A DNA stretch of 64,000 bases from the NCBI GenBank assembly GCA_021292165.1, contig CM037877.1, forward strand, positions 85,157,691 to 85,221,690. Reading direction: 5' to 3'. The notes under the pieces are model-generated. The model worked only from the letters and a program-made list of their open reading frames with translations. It was not told the DNA's origin and searched no databases. This document shows, in pieces, positions 40,101-53,320 of this stretch. This DNA comes from Shinisaurus crocodilurus (Eukaryota; Chordata; Lepidosauria; Squamata; Shinisauridae). Both the position numbers and the translations under genes were made by a program. Positions within the stretch are counted from its first letter, which is position 1; each line of letters begins with the position of its first letter.

Positions 40101-43100
40101 AGGACCAAGGATCTGACAACAGGAATTGCTATCAAAAGATTTCACTTACACGACAATCCCTCTGTAATGTTTTCATCAGTGCACTATAGGTTTCCGAGTC
40201 AAAATATAATCCTTCATGCATATCTTGCAGAAAATCCAAGTCTTTGAAGGTGGGGTTTGACTTCTCTCGCTCTTTCCTAGATGCCCTCCTTTTGTACGTG
40301 GAGCCTTTCAAGTCATAGTTGAAATGCATTTTCAGTGCTCGTGGCAAAACATTGTTCATCACTACTATCCTGATATTAATACCCCCTGACTGAACACAAT
40401 ACAGTCCATAAAATTTTGGTAAGAGTGTCCTTGGATTCTGGTTGAGATTCTTAAAAACAAAAACAAAAACAAAATAGCAATGAACGTTTGTAACATATTT
40501 AAGGTAAATTTTCCACATGCATGTAAATATAGATAGGGGAATCAGTACTATTCCATACAACCCAGGCTCTTATTTTTAGGACTACTACTTTAAAATATTT
40601 GTTGTTCTAATCCAGAACATTCTAAAATTTAACAAAAGGTTTGCCTCTTAATGAGATGGTCCCCACTCTTAGGACTGGTGAGTACCCAATGTTCTCAGGC
40701 TGCAATCCTATGCACACTTAAGTTGGAGTAAGCCCCACTGAAGACAGTGGGACTTACTGCTAAGTAAACATGCTTAGGATTGGGCTATCATTCTCTTAAC
40801 ACTATTAAGAGATTGGGAATGGGCTATAGGTTAGTTCTTCTCCCCAGGTATGCATTCCTCTTACCTGCCCTTAACCACGGTTAAATGATACATAGGCGCT
40901 CACATTAACCACACTGAACAATAACCAGATTTCCCCCTTAGCCAGGAGTTTCCAACTAGATTTGAATCCTGATTTAAAGGGAAATCTAACTGACAATAAC
41001 AGAGGTTAATGTCACTGCTGGTGTTATGCTTAAATGCATTTAAGGCAGCCAGGGAGGAAATTTCGCTGGACAGCAGAGGAACTGCATGGGATCCTGTGTC
41101 CCACTTCTGAACTCTCAATCCTGGTTAACAGATAAGCAGCATTACATCAGCATCAATCCAGAATACTTGTGGGGTTTTTTTAGCCAAAACAAAGCCTACA
41201 AGCTCAAATACTGAACAACCAAGGGGTTGTATCCAATGTTAGCCTAACTAACTTAAGTCCCATTCATTTCAATGGGTCTACTCTAAGTAGGACTAACACT
41301 GGATACAACTCAAGGAGACTAAGATAGAAAAGTTCTGAAACAAAAGAAATAAAAATTATATGTAACAGGCAACTCCTACAACTTCCTGAACTAGCACACA
41401 AATGCAAACAATATGGTTTACCAATATCAATGCAAGTACAATGCCACAAAACAGGATACAATGGAGGCATTACAAAGGTGGTCTAGCAGCATCATGGTCA
41501 GTGATACCGACAGTTATTGTTAAGAATGTTTGTTTATTAACCTTGAATATTTAAAAGTACATATTTTTCTCAAGTATAAAGTAAAATATGAGTATACTTT
41601 TAGAAGGGGGAAAGCAGTATTTAAAATTCACAAGAACAAGAGCAAGTGTTGAATAAACTGTTAAAGAGCTAAGTAAAAATTCACATGCACAAAAGAAACC
41701 AAATAGGAAAAGCTGAGGACTTGAATTTATTTACCATGTAGTAGCCAGGCAACAGCTTCTGAAGGAACTCTGCTTCTTTGTGTTGAACTGTTTTGATTAT
41801 GAACTCATCATCTCTAGTGACAAAGAACAAGGATCCACTGGCACCAGGGTTGGATAGTTCTATTAGAGGTTCACTGCAGATTGAATACTGAACACACGAA
41901 GAGAAATTTAATGCCGCCATGAGTGACGGAAATATAAAAGCCATTTTTTAAAAAGTAGGTTAATCATAAAAGGTGGCCAAGACAACTTTTATGAACCCTG
42001 CTATTTAAACATTCCACAGTACTCAGTTGCTTTGGAAAGCCAACACCAGTAGAGAATTTATGGAACACAAACAAGTTCTTCCTCATTACATGGTATGCCT
42101 CCTTTCCCAGAATTGGCATGCAAGTACCTCACAAGACTTTACTGGTGCTGCTTTAAAACCCTTCCTTACATTTCTTTGCAAACTTCTGCACAAGTCTCAG
42201 AATGTATGCAAGAGCACAGGCATTTTCTTGCACAATTCCCATTCTCTGCACAATTCCCATTCTCAGAAATTCCTAGCTGATCAAGCTTACCTATTGTGAG
42301 CACTCTCTCAGCTGGTTACATGGGGTTAGATTCAGGAGCTTTGTCCTGATAAATCTAACACACACAAAATGAGTAATTGGAATTTAAGTAATAATCTTTG
42401 AATTTACCCTCTAGGCAATATGTATGTTATTCTGTGAATCTACATTTTATTTGTTCTTAAGAACAGAGATTCACTCCTATGGGTATTACTGCTCTGAAAC
42501 CTCCCAAGGCAAAATAGATCTCAATGTCCCAGCAAACTAGACCTAATTTTTCTTATTAGCAGTTTCATCAAAGAAGGAGATGAACATACTGCAGTAGAGA
42601 GTACATCAATGGAAAAGTTCGAGGTGGGGCAACTCTGAGTAAATATTTAACTTGCATGCATTAGTGTACATATACCTATTACAACAAACTACGGTACAGT
42701 ATTTATATTTTGACAATCCTGGCTACCAAGCATGTTTTACTAGGTTAGAAGTGTTACAAAGTAATCTAGGTTAAGGTGCAACTATAAGAAGAAAAAAACA
42801 TCTTGGCCCCTTGGTCAAAAGCCTTTATATCTCTACCTCAGAACTCCAAGTTTACTAAATATTAGCAATTTTCTATTCTTTGAAGTGGATGGCATTCCTA
42901 ACTATGAAAGCTTCCTATCCAACAGAGTGTTGGCCCACGAATATCCATTTAAAAAGAAGTTAAGAATTGTTATTATGGTTTATTTGACCTAGCCATTTTT
43001 TCTTCTCCTAGAAATATCGGTATGATGAAACCCTGAAATGAAGCAGAGGACTATTTCACACAAGGCACATTTCCTACATGGAGAGCTTTTCTCCTGCAGG

Positions 43101-46100
43101 AGATAAATATGTATCCTCCATGTGTACACTGTTTACCCTAAGTGAAGGTTCTCTTAAATGGCAGACAAGGAAAATAGCAATGTAAAGACAAAAGTAATCA
43201 ATGGAAAAGCAATTCTACAATTGAACATGTAAGGGTTTCACCCCCACCCCATCCCACCCCACAAATATACAGAACCATATTGAGAGACTTGGAAGCAACT
43301 TAAAGTTAAATCGCTTAAAAAGTAACAAACATCTTTCTGCAACACGGCTTTGAAAACATCCCAGCCACAGCAGCATTGAGGGAAGGATCAGTTACAAGGA
43401 CTCAGATATGGCTGGTATTTACAAGAGTTTGTGATTCTAGGACAGGAGAGGGGAGGATACCTTTTTTGGTCTGGAATGCCCCCCCCCCCGAACCAATCCA
43501 GTAGGCCAGATGAAGTCAAGGGGATGAGGCTCCTCCCCCTCCTCTGACCTCATCCAACCCTACCTGCCTGTTTTCCTTTCTCCATCACTGCACAGAAAAA
43601 AAGGGACTCAGCTGGCACCTGGGGAAGCATTTCCTCCAAGTGCCAGCTGAGTTAGGTGCCTCTTTCATGCACCATTTGCTGTTCCGATTGGGGCAGCAAG
43701 TGGCATACAAAGGGAAAGGACTCGGGTCAGTGCTTGGAGGAGCTGCTCCTCCAAGGACCAGCCAAGTCGGGTGCCTCCTTCATGTGCCACACACCATCCC
43801 AATTGGGGCAGAGAGCAGCACAAAGGGAATGGCCTCAGCCAGCACTTGCAGGCACTCCTTGCAAGTGCCAGCCAGGTGCACAGTACTTAGTATGCCATTC
43901 CCCCAGGGGAACCCCTGTGTTATCTCTGATCTGTGATGGGAGATAACAAGGTGATTCCTCTCCCCACCTCCCTCCTCCAAGTCCCTGGTAGCTTCCAGGC
44001 TAGGGGGTGGGCCCCTTTCATGAAGCAACATGGTTGTGGAATCGAGCTCCTAGTTCTCTCTTTGCCAATGTGTAGCCTAAGTATTGAATTATTTATTACT
44101 TTGAATTCAATAGTGGATTACTTGGGATATATTTATGCAGACATCTGAGCCTTTAATTTAATTTTATTTATTTATTTATTTTACTTATACCCCACTTTTT
44201 TTCCTGCAAGGAACCCAAGGCGGCTTACATAATCCTCATCCTCCTCTCCATTTTATCCTTACAACAACCCTGTGAGGTAGGTTAGGCTGAGAGGCAGTGA
44301 CTGGCCCAAAGTTACCCAGTGAGTCTCATGGCCGAGCGGGGACTAGAACCCGGATCTCCCGAGTCCCAGTCCTACACTCTCACCACTACGCCACACTGGC
44401 TCATTAATCATACCTTTATCAATAAGTGTGCCTGTAATAAGTGTGCCTGTAAATAAAAACAAAACATGACCTCAAAAGCAGAGATATGCATGAGTCTTTT
44501 GCCCATGCATACAGTCCCTTTGTGGCATGTAGTAATCAACCAGGAAGTCTCCAACAGTAGCTTCCTATTTTGTCTGAATTGGGAAACTATCGTTACTGGC
44601 TACAGAGCAAGCCAGGATATTAAACCAACTTTAAACCATGGTTTAATATCCTGGATTATTTCTAAGATGATAACCATAGTTTCCCAGTTCAGACAAAATG
44701 GGAAACTATTGTTATGGACTTCCTGATAAAATTGCAAGCTGCACAAAGGGAGAAACAAAGGGGCTGCATGCACCTGGAAATGATTTGTGCATATCTTGAA
44801 TTAATAAGCTATGATTATCTGAACCAAGCATTCATCTCTAGTCCAGGAGTGGGCAGAAGATAGCTCAGGATCTACTGGTAGATTTCTGGGTGATTTGTAC
44901 TAGATCAGGAAGGATTTGTGACTCGCAATTGTTTAATAATAGCCAGGGCCGGCGCTACCGCTAGGCAGACCCAGGCGGCTGCCTAGGGCGCGTGGCGGAA
45001 GAGGGCGCAGAGTTTCTGCGCCCCTTCCTCGCCTCTGGCGCGCTCCTGCCCTGCCTGCCGCCTCCGCCGCGCCTCCCCGCCCGCTTGCCGGCCGCTGCCG
45101 CCGCCGCACCTCCCCCCCCGCGCGCAAACACCCGCGCGCCCGCCCGCCAACCACCTACCTACCTTCCCGTCGTAAAGCGCGGGGGTCCCATCGCGTCGGA
45201 GGAGGAGGAGGCGGCAGCAGCAGCCAGCAGCGGGGCGGGGGGAAGGTAGGTGGTGGCGGCGGCGGCGCGGGGGGGGGGGTTGCAGAGCAGGGCTGCTTTG
45301 CTCCGGAGCCCCCCCCACGGCACGAGGGGGGCGCTAAATATAATTTGGCCTAGGGCGCCAAACAGCCCTGCACCGTTCCTGATAATAGCAACTACAAAAT
45401 AAAATGCTAGTCAATTGCTAAACAAGTAAACAAAAAACCCTGGGTTGTTTTGCTGGCTTGTTTAACAAACTAGAGTTCATTTTAAAACACAATTCCTAGA
45501 TTGCACACAACAACAAACCAGGAATCTGCTAAAAACTAAACTGAATTCTGGCTCATTCCTCCACCTAGTCCTGTGGGAGGAGGATAGGGGAGGGGTAACA
45601 TGTAACCCCAGAGCTTCATGAAGGCTCCTTTCTGCTCATACATATAGTACTAAATTATGGTTTAGCACAGAACTGGGCAACCTGCAGCCTGCAGATGCCC
45701 CCCTGGCATCTACTGTGGCTCCCACCACCTGTCACACCGCTGAAATGCGGTGGTGGCAAAAAAAATTGGGCAGTTTGCCAATTAGTTTGAAAACAAGCTA
45801 AATTTGTTCCTTTTAAGCTTCCATCACACTTTGCACAATGGCACAGCAGTAGCAACAGTATGACCTACAGGCATCTGGGGGTGAGATGTGGCCCTGGGAC
45901 CACCCCCAAAGTTGCCCAACCCTGGTTTAGCATTGCATGCAAATGCTGCCTGTATCTGTATTTTTATCTATTAGTAATTTTAATATATTCTTTTTATTTC
46001 ACTTAATGATGCATTATGGTTTATTTTATTGTGAGCTAACTTTAATGTTAAGAGATAGTATAAAATTATCATTAACTGAAGAATTAATAGTAGGAAAGAT

Positions 46101-49100
46101 GAACTCCAGGCTCTTTGCAATCAGTACATCTCCCTTCCTTTTTTCATTCTAACACATTGTGGGCCTTACAAAATACTAGTCTTGCCTTTGATTAGTGTCA
46201 TATTAAAGACAAAAGGGAGAGACTATTCACCCACTGCTGAGAACTGCAAGCACAGTACAATATTGCACATATGCTGTTTCTCTTACAGCTATTCAGAACA
46301 GGCTGCCACACAGGGATCTCAATGGGGCAATGCATACGGTTCAAATTGCATCACACTCTTGCTGAATTCAGTCCTTTCCCTGCACAACTGCTTGCTGTTT
46401 ATCTGCTACAACTGATCTGCATGTAAAAAGCTGTCATATGTCTTTTCCAATCACTGAATGAGTGTGTAAAACTTCAAAATCAAGAACTGCATGAAGGTTT
46501 TAAAATATAGTGGCACTATGCTATGGGTTGCATGCTTTTCCAGGTCAAGGTTACAGCATATGGAAGCAAATATTTATATACTTTGTTAGACAATTACATG
46601 GCAATTAACAGCTGGAGGTCTCTCAACGAGAATTCAATCAGCAAAATCCACAGGAGTATTTAACTTCAATTACAATATTCTGGTAGAAATAATGATTTGA
46701 ACAGCAACTATACTTCAGTTGCTGAGCTATCAATTAACACATCAGGTTTTAGGGCAACTAATTACAGGCTGAACAATTAAATGCTTGGCCAAGAACTAAA
46801 TTTATACATGAGTTAAAAAGTGTGTGTGTATACGCACACACACACACACACACTCCCACTGGACAATGTATGGATCTCTGTCTATACCAGCTGGGAACTT
46901 ATGAATTTAGTCCTGCAGATCACGCTCATAAGGGAATTCTTCTTACCACCCTGCCATCCCCAAAGGACTAGTTCTTTTCGTATGACTCAAGCAAAACTTG
47001 GTAACACTGAGCATTCCTCCTGAACTTGAAGTCAGGTACAGGTGCTTAGAAATGGCAGTGCAGCCAAGAATATTGTTCAGTCTCATCCTAGAGCAAAGCA
47101 ATTGACCCCTAGCGGTTCAGAAACAGAAACAGCCATTTCTTTTCCCTATTTGTGAAAAAAATGTAAATTCTTACCAAGTAGTCATCAGGCTTAATACAAA
47201 AAAGTTCTCTGAAGTATCGGAAGGCTAGGGGAGCATAGGTCTTAAATCTGAAGTCTGGATAATGGTGAGCAGGGGTCAGGTTGCTCCCTTCACTGAATTG
47301 AAAGAGAAATTTAAAATATTATTCACATACATTTAAAAAAAACCTCCCCACTCCAAATCTTCCAAAAAATCACTAAGAAAACGTGGGGGAAATTTGGGCT
47401 TCCCCTTCCACCATTTTTGTTTCCCCCCCCCAGGTCTTCACATCTCCTGACTCCTCCCCCCCAAAGCAAGATCATGAACTGGAGCAAATCAAGAACAAAC
47501 TAACATGATTGTACACTTGTAATGAATCTTCATATTCTATTCATTTGACATTTCCCAACCATTCTGGTATAATATCATTTCCTTTGCTCCTCTAAAAAGA
47601 GACGTTGCCTGCAGCCTATACCCACTTACTTAAGAATAAGACCCACTGGACTCAATAGGGCTTACATACAGACCTGTGGCTTACGTTGGCTCAGCTTATC
47701 TGAGCGTGGAAAGCTAAGCAGGGTCAGGCCCGGTTATTACTTGGATGGGAGACCCCTCCTCTAGTTTCCTGCATCGAGCAGGGGGTTGGCCTCGATGGCC
47801 TTGTAGGCTCCTATGAAATCTATTTACAGAACTGCACTGTTTGCCAATCAGCGAACATCATCATCAACTGTTCAAGGCAGAGGTGAGGAACATTTTTTGG
47901 CCTGAGGGCTAGATTCCATTTTGGAGAAGTTCTCGGAGGCTCGCATTCCAGTGGTGGGCAGGAGGAAAAGGCAAAAGTGGGTGTGACACAGGCAAAGGAG
48001 GGAGGGTCTAATCCCCCCTGCCCAAATTCCACTGATACCAATTTATAGTACGAAGCATGTCTACTCATAAATGAGCAAGAAAGCCTTTGCATGTCTACTC
48101 AGAAGCAGGACTGAATCACTCAGAAGCACTTTTAAATAGCATCCTAAATATCAAACCTATGCATGTCTATTCAGAAGCAAGCGTAAGCAGCATGTCTGCT
48201 CAGAAGAAAGCAGGACAAAGATCAGAAGGAAGCAGGACCAAATCACTTAGCATTTAGACACAGAAGTAAGCATGGGCATCATGTCTATTCACATGCAAGC
48301 AAGGAAAGCCTCTGCAGGACAAGGTTCATATGAAGATAACCCAGTGGATTTACCACAACAAGATAAAAGTCTACCTCTTTACACAGTTGCACCTGAACGT
48401 GTCTGTGAGTCATTTGTATAGTACTGGTAACGGGACAGCTGAACTGAGTAAAATATTTAATCACCTCTGAATTCCATGAAAATGTCCCAAAGAGAGTTAC
48501 AGGAAAACAACTATGCACCAAACTGTTGCCATGCCCTTGCTCTGGCTCCTTAATTGCTTCCCATTTTTCCCTTCATTTTCTTTCTGAAAAGAATTGGCCT
48601 GGGCAATGGGACTTCTTTGTGGCCGTGTATCATCTTGAATATGAGACATGATTAAAGCAGCCCTCATTTGCCTGTGAGTGTAAGCAGTTTTTGTGTTGGT
48701 AGATATTAATTAGCTGGGGGCTGGGAGTGGAGTCATACTGTCTTTTATACAGCTCAACCAAATGCTGTAGTACACAACAGGAGGAAAAAGGGAGGGGGGG
48801 AGGAAGGTGCTAGAAAACAGTTCATTGAAATGAGCCCAGTGTGTTTCAGGTATCAAACACTTATCCTAGAGCAACTATAAAAGATCCATATATATATATA
48901 TATATTATATATAATATAATCTCGATTATATATAATCTAGATAACAAATCAGTATAACACAGCCGTTGTTCAGACAATAGAAGAGTCACTTATAACGCAG
49001 AAGAGGTAGGTCAGAAATGAGTTTGAGGTTCTCTTTGCCAGAACATGCAGCGCATCGAGTGATGAAAGTCTATAACTGGCTCACACAGAGTGCCAGCCGA

Positions 49101-49793
49101 GCTGAAGAACAGCAGTACCATGATAAAAGAAACCTTCCAAAGCCCATGTGGCTAATGACAAAATTTAGGGGGTGGGGAGAAAAAGCACAGTTCTGGATAA
49201 AAAGAAGGGATAATAGTTGGAAGAAAAATCTATTACATAATAAAAAGTGTACAGAGCTTCTAAAGTTCAGATCCCCAACTATTCCCAATCTGACACTATC
49301 CCAAAAGTAGACCTTTGTCCCAACACAGAATTGATTATTATTAGGTTTCCTCTATTCTGCTTTTAGCCTTTACTGATGCTACAAAACACACTTTGAATTG
49401 TATAATTGAGCAAGGGGAGGAAATGCAAATTGTGACATCCTGCCTTGTCTCTGCTTATTCCAGCAAAAGATTCCATAGACTGTATACTATTAATGGCAGT
49501 ACCATTTTTTGTTTTTGTTTTGTTTGCATGTTGCACGCTGTTTGCTTGTTGCCGACATCATGTTGTTTAATATGTAGGACTGGGACTCGCGCTCTGGTTG
49601 ATTCACTGGATTTATGCCATAAAGACAAGAATCCTGAACACAATGCTATCAAATTACCGTACTCCATGCACGGCAAAAGGCTAATGTGAGGGATTTGCGA
49701 CCTTCAGAGTCATCTGACTCTCCAGACATTGTGGGCCCACTCTTGCTTTCTGGACTGCTCTGTGGGAATAGTTTCTGTTTGTGTATAAGTGCA

Positions 49794-49824
<31 letters not shown>

Positions 49825-52800
49825 GAGAAGGAACAGGTGGCACACACTGAGAGAAAGAGCAATACAATACTGCAATGTGGCAAACTCCACACACTTTAGG
49901 CTCTGATTCCACCCACCATCAGCTGTGGCCCGACTGACTTTTCCTTTGGGTCAATGGCCCTTCCTAGGGGAAAGGCTCCCCACGCTTTCCAAAACACCTA
50001 GCTATAATACAACGATATGTGGCATCAAGCAGTACCCTGCCTGAGACCACCTGTGAAAGTTCAGAGCCTCCACAGTCAAAAGGAAAGCAACAGAGAAATG
50101 AAATATTATAAATGTCATTTAAGATGTAATGGCTTCTTCGTACAGCTCTGAAGTCTTCTCTATTGACGCCAGAAAGTTACAATTAGAATCATAAGCTCAT
50201 ACACCCATTAAGTATTCAAATCCACATCTCAGACCCACAGATCAACCTACTTAGGTTACAGTTCTGGCATCAAGAACTGTGCAAGACTGAATTGTACTAC
50301 CTCCCTGGAATATTAAGATTGCTTCTATCATCTTGCCAAGCAACAGGCACTTTTAAAGGGAAAGCTGCAGTATTCAAAACCTCACATTCAAAAGTAGTTA
50401 TGTGGGGCACATGAGCACATGCAGACTACAGCTTCTTTTAGTTATTACCGTAACTGCGAGTTCTGTTTAAAAGACAGAAGCAGATTGAATTCAAAACACA
50501 ATGAGTACAAATCATTTACCTATAAATCCCAGAAAGAGTAGAAAACATATGAACAAATTATATTTTTATGATGAATTATTGTGGTTCAGTGTCATTGATC
50601 TGTAGGAAATCCAGATGTTTCTGTATTGGAGGCTCTTACACCTTGATTGCTGGAAACATTATGGGCTGAAGCATCTTTGGAGGGGCAGAAGGAGCAATTC
50701 TCACTTTTCAACAGCAAGTCCCCTGGATAGTTACACAATTGCTGTCTAATGAACTAAGATTCACTCTTTTAAAAAACTTTTACATGAGCTGTAGCATTTG
50801 TTGGTGTACAGTGCAAATCCATGGGAAACATTTCAGAAACCTCTGATTATCAGCATCTGCGTGGGAACAGGGCTGCCCAGAGGGGGAGGGCACAAAGGCA
50901 ATTTGCCCCAGGCCCCCCAAAAGCAAGAGGCCTCATCTCAGGTCCTGTAACCCTGTCTTGCTACACTGCTCACCACACATGCATGGGTCCTTGTAGGGGG
51001 CAGTGTTAGGACCCTCAACATCACACCTGCCTCAGGCCCAATAAAGCCTCTTGGCTTGGGAACTCCTAAATAGTTGCGTACCAAAAATGAAATAACTGGT
51101 CTTCATTTTTTATTCTCAGAAATTCAAAAATTTGCATGATATCATAGAATCATAGAATCATAGAAAAGTAGAGTTGGAAGGGGCCTACAAGGCCATCGAG
51201 TCCAACCCCCTGCTCAATGCAGGAATCTAGGTCAAAGCATCTCTGACAGATGTCTGTCCAGCTGCACCTTGAATGCCTCCAGAGTGGGAGAGCCCACGAC
51301 CTCCCTAGGTAGTTGATTCCATTGTCTTATTGCTCTGACAGTCAGGAAATTTTTCCTGATGTTTAGGTGGAATCTAGGTTCCTGTAACTTGAGCCCATTA
51401 TTCCGTGTCCTGCAAACTGGGATGAACGAGAAGAGATCTTTGCCCTCCTCTGTGTGACATCCCTTCAAATACTGGAAGAGTGCGATATCTCTCGATATCA
51501 ATATCTCCGATATCAATATCAATCTCCCGAGTGCGATATCAATATCTCCTGAGGGGAGATATTGATAATTGCAATATCCCAATGCAATTTCATGGCACTA
51601 CCTCAGAGGTGCAGAATTTCAGGACCATGGGCCAAATCCAACCCTCTGGGGTTCCCCTGAAGGCCAGGCCCCGTTAACTGCCCCCCTTTCCCTGCATCAT
51701 CAGTCCACTGGAGATATCCCAGCTTTTGTGCAGCTTTGTCTCATTCTAAAAGGTTGAAATGCCTCTCCTACAGCTTAGTTACTGGCAGTAAGAGCTTTAA
51801 GCTACAATAGGCTGGTATTTTTGGTATTTTGCCCCCCCCCTTGCCTTTGACCCCACCCAATACTGGAATGTGCCCCCCCCAGCTTCTCCAAAATTGAATT
51901 AGGCCCCTGCACTACCTAAATGCAAAACAAACACCCAGTCACATTTTTGTGCCATAGCAACTATCAGTCATCAAATGCTCTGTAGAGCCAAACTGGTTTA
52001 TGTTGTTTAACTGGAACCTACATTTAACTATTTTAATTTCCTTTGAAATTAACTGAATACTAGATAGTCTAAAAGCATATTTGGTGTGTTGCAACATAAT
52101 ACTTCCAAATATGAATGAATTCCCTGAAATACCGTAAATATGCTCTTCTATAGTTAATAAACATAGTTGCACAGAGATAAAGCAAAGTTCAATAGGCAGA
52201 GAACTATCTGCAAGCTTTGCTTTTGTGTAATTACCGTACTTAAAATCAAGAAATACATCAATTTCTTATCTTATCATGCAGGTATTTTACATCATATGAC
52301 CATGGTTATTGTATGGGAATACAATTAGGGCAATATAACAATCCTGTTTCCTCAAAACAGATTCTGATTACTGACAAAAGGTACAAGTAAACTGTACTTG
52401 CAACACCATATGCATTTTTAAAGGTTAAAATACTGTGGCCCACTAAACAGTGGCTCCTTATTTGTTCTCCCAATAAATCTTCCATTTTATATGAATTCAT
52501 TTTCTTCCTTTCAATAAATCTTTCATTTTATGTGAATTCATATTCTTCCTTTCATGTATTATTATGCTTATTACAGAAAGCGTATTCATGAAACGACCCT
52601 TCTTCCCTTGCATTAACTATTCATGAAACGACCCTTCTTCCCTTGCATTAACAGAAGTATATTGTGGAAGAAAAGGCCTCAGAGTTTCCTACACAACACA
52701 CACACACACACCTCATGTGTAAACCAGGTAATCCCAGCTAGGAGCTGGGAGGGGCGAAATGTGCATAAGTTATCTGATGGGGCCGCCACAGAGTCTCAGC

Positions 52801-53279
52801 TGTCCCTTTGATGCCCCTGTGCCTCAGATATGCATATGCAAATGTTCTAAAGCCCCTTGGTCATGAGCAAAGAACCACCCCCCTCCCCCTGCCTGGCCAG
52901 GTGAAGTTCATCCTGATTGGCTAAAGACAGCTGAGCTACTGAAAAGAGGAGGGGGGGGAAGAATCTATATTGCCAGCTGTGGCTTCTGGTTTTGGTTGTT
53001 GATCATGGGCAGCAAGCTGCGAGGAGGTTCAAGACTTCGGTCTGGCCTCAAGAGCTGGCCTCTAGATCCAACCCCAGGTAGCTCCTGGTGAAACTCACTG
53101 AATGAGGGCTTTGGCTGAGGTAAGCCCTGAAGAGGACCACCCATCCCGGACCTTAGGGTGGGTGTGGTGGTCTCCACGTGTGGTAGGGCCAGGCTGAGGT
53201 AAGCCCTGAAGAAGACCGGCCCCCAGGTAAAGAGTGAGTGCCTGGGAGATGCCGGCCAGATGGGCGATTAATAAATGTA

Positions 53280-53320
<41 letters not shown>

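Noticed and set aside
44983..45318. 111-codon proline/arginine-rich minus-strand frame as a host gene
   Set aside because: It is a by-product of GC-rich sequence inside a hAT element with an exact 8-bp duplication. Other frames are open too, and no known protein is seen. I kept only the possibility of captured sequence.
47672..47760. 5S ribosomal RNA gene
   Set aside because: Only the internal promoter part resembles 5S rRNA. The 3' part is a CR1-like tail and the same chimera recurs, so it is a SINE.
53281..53319. Poly-Asn/poly-Tyr frames over microsatellites (also at 57721-57791)
   Set aside because: They are translations of ATA/TTA/CTA repeats, not proteins.
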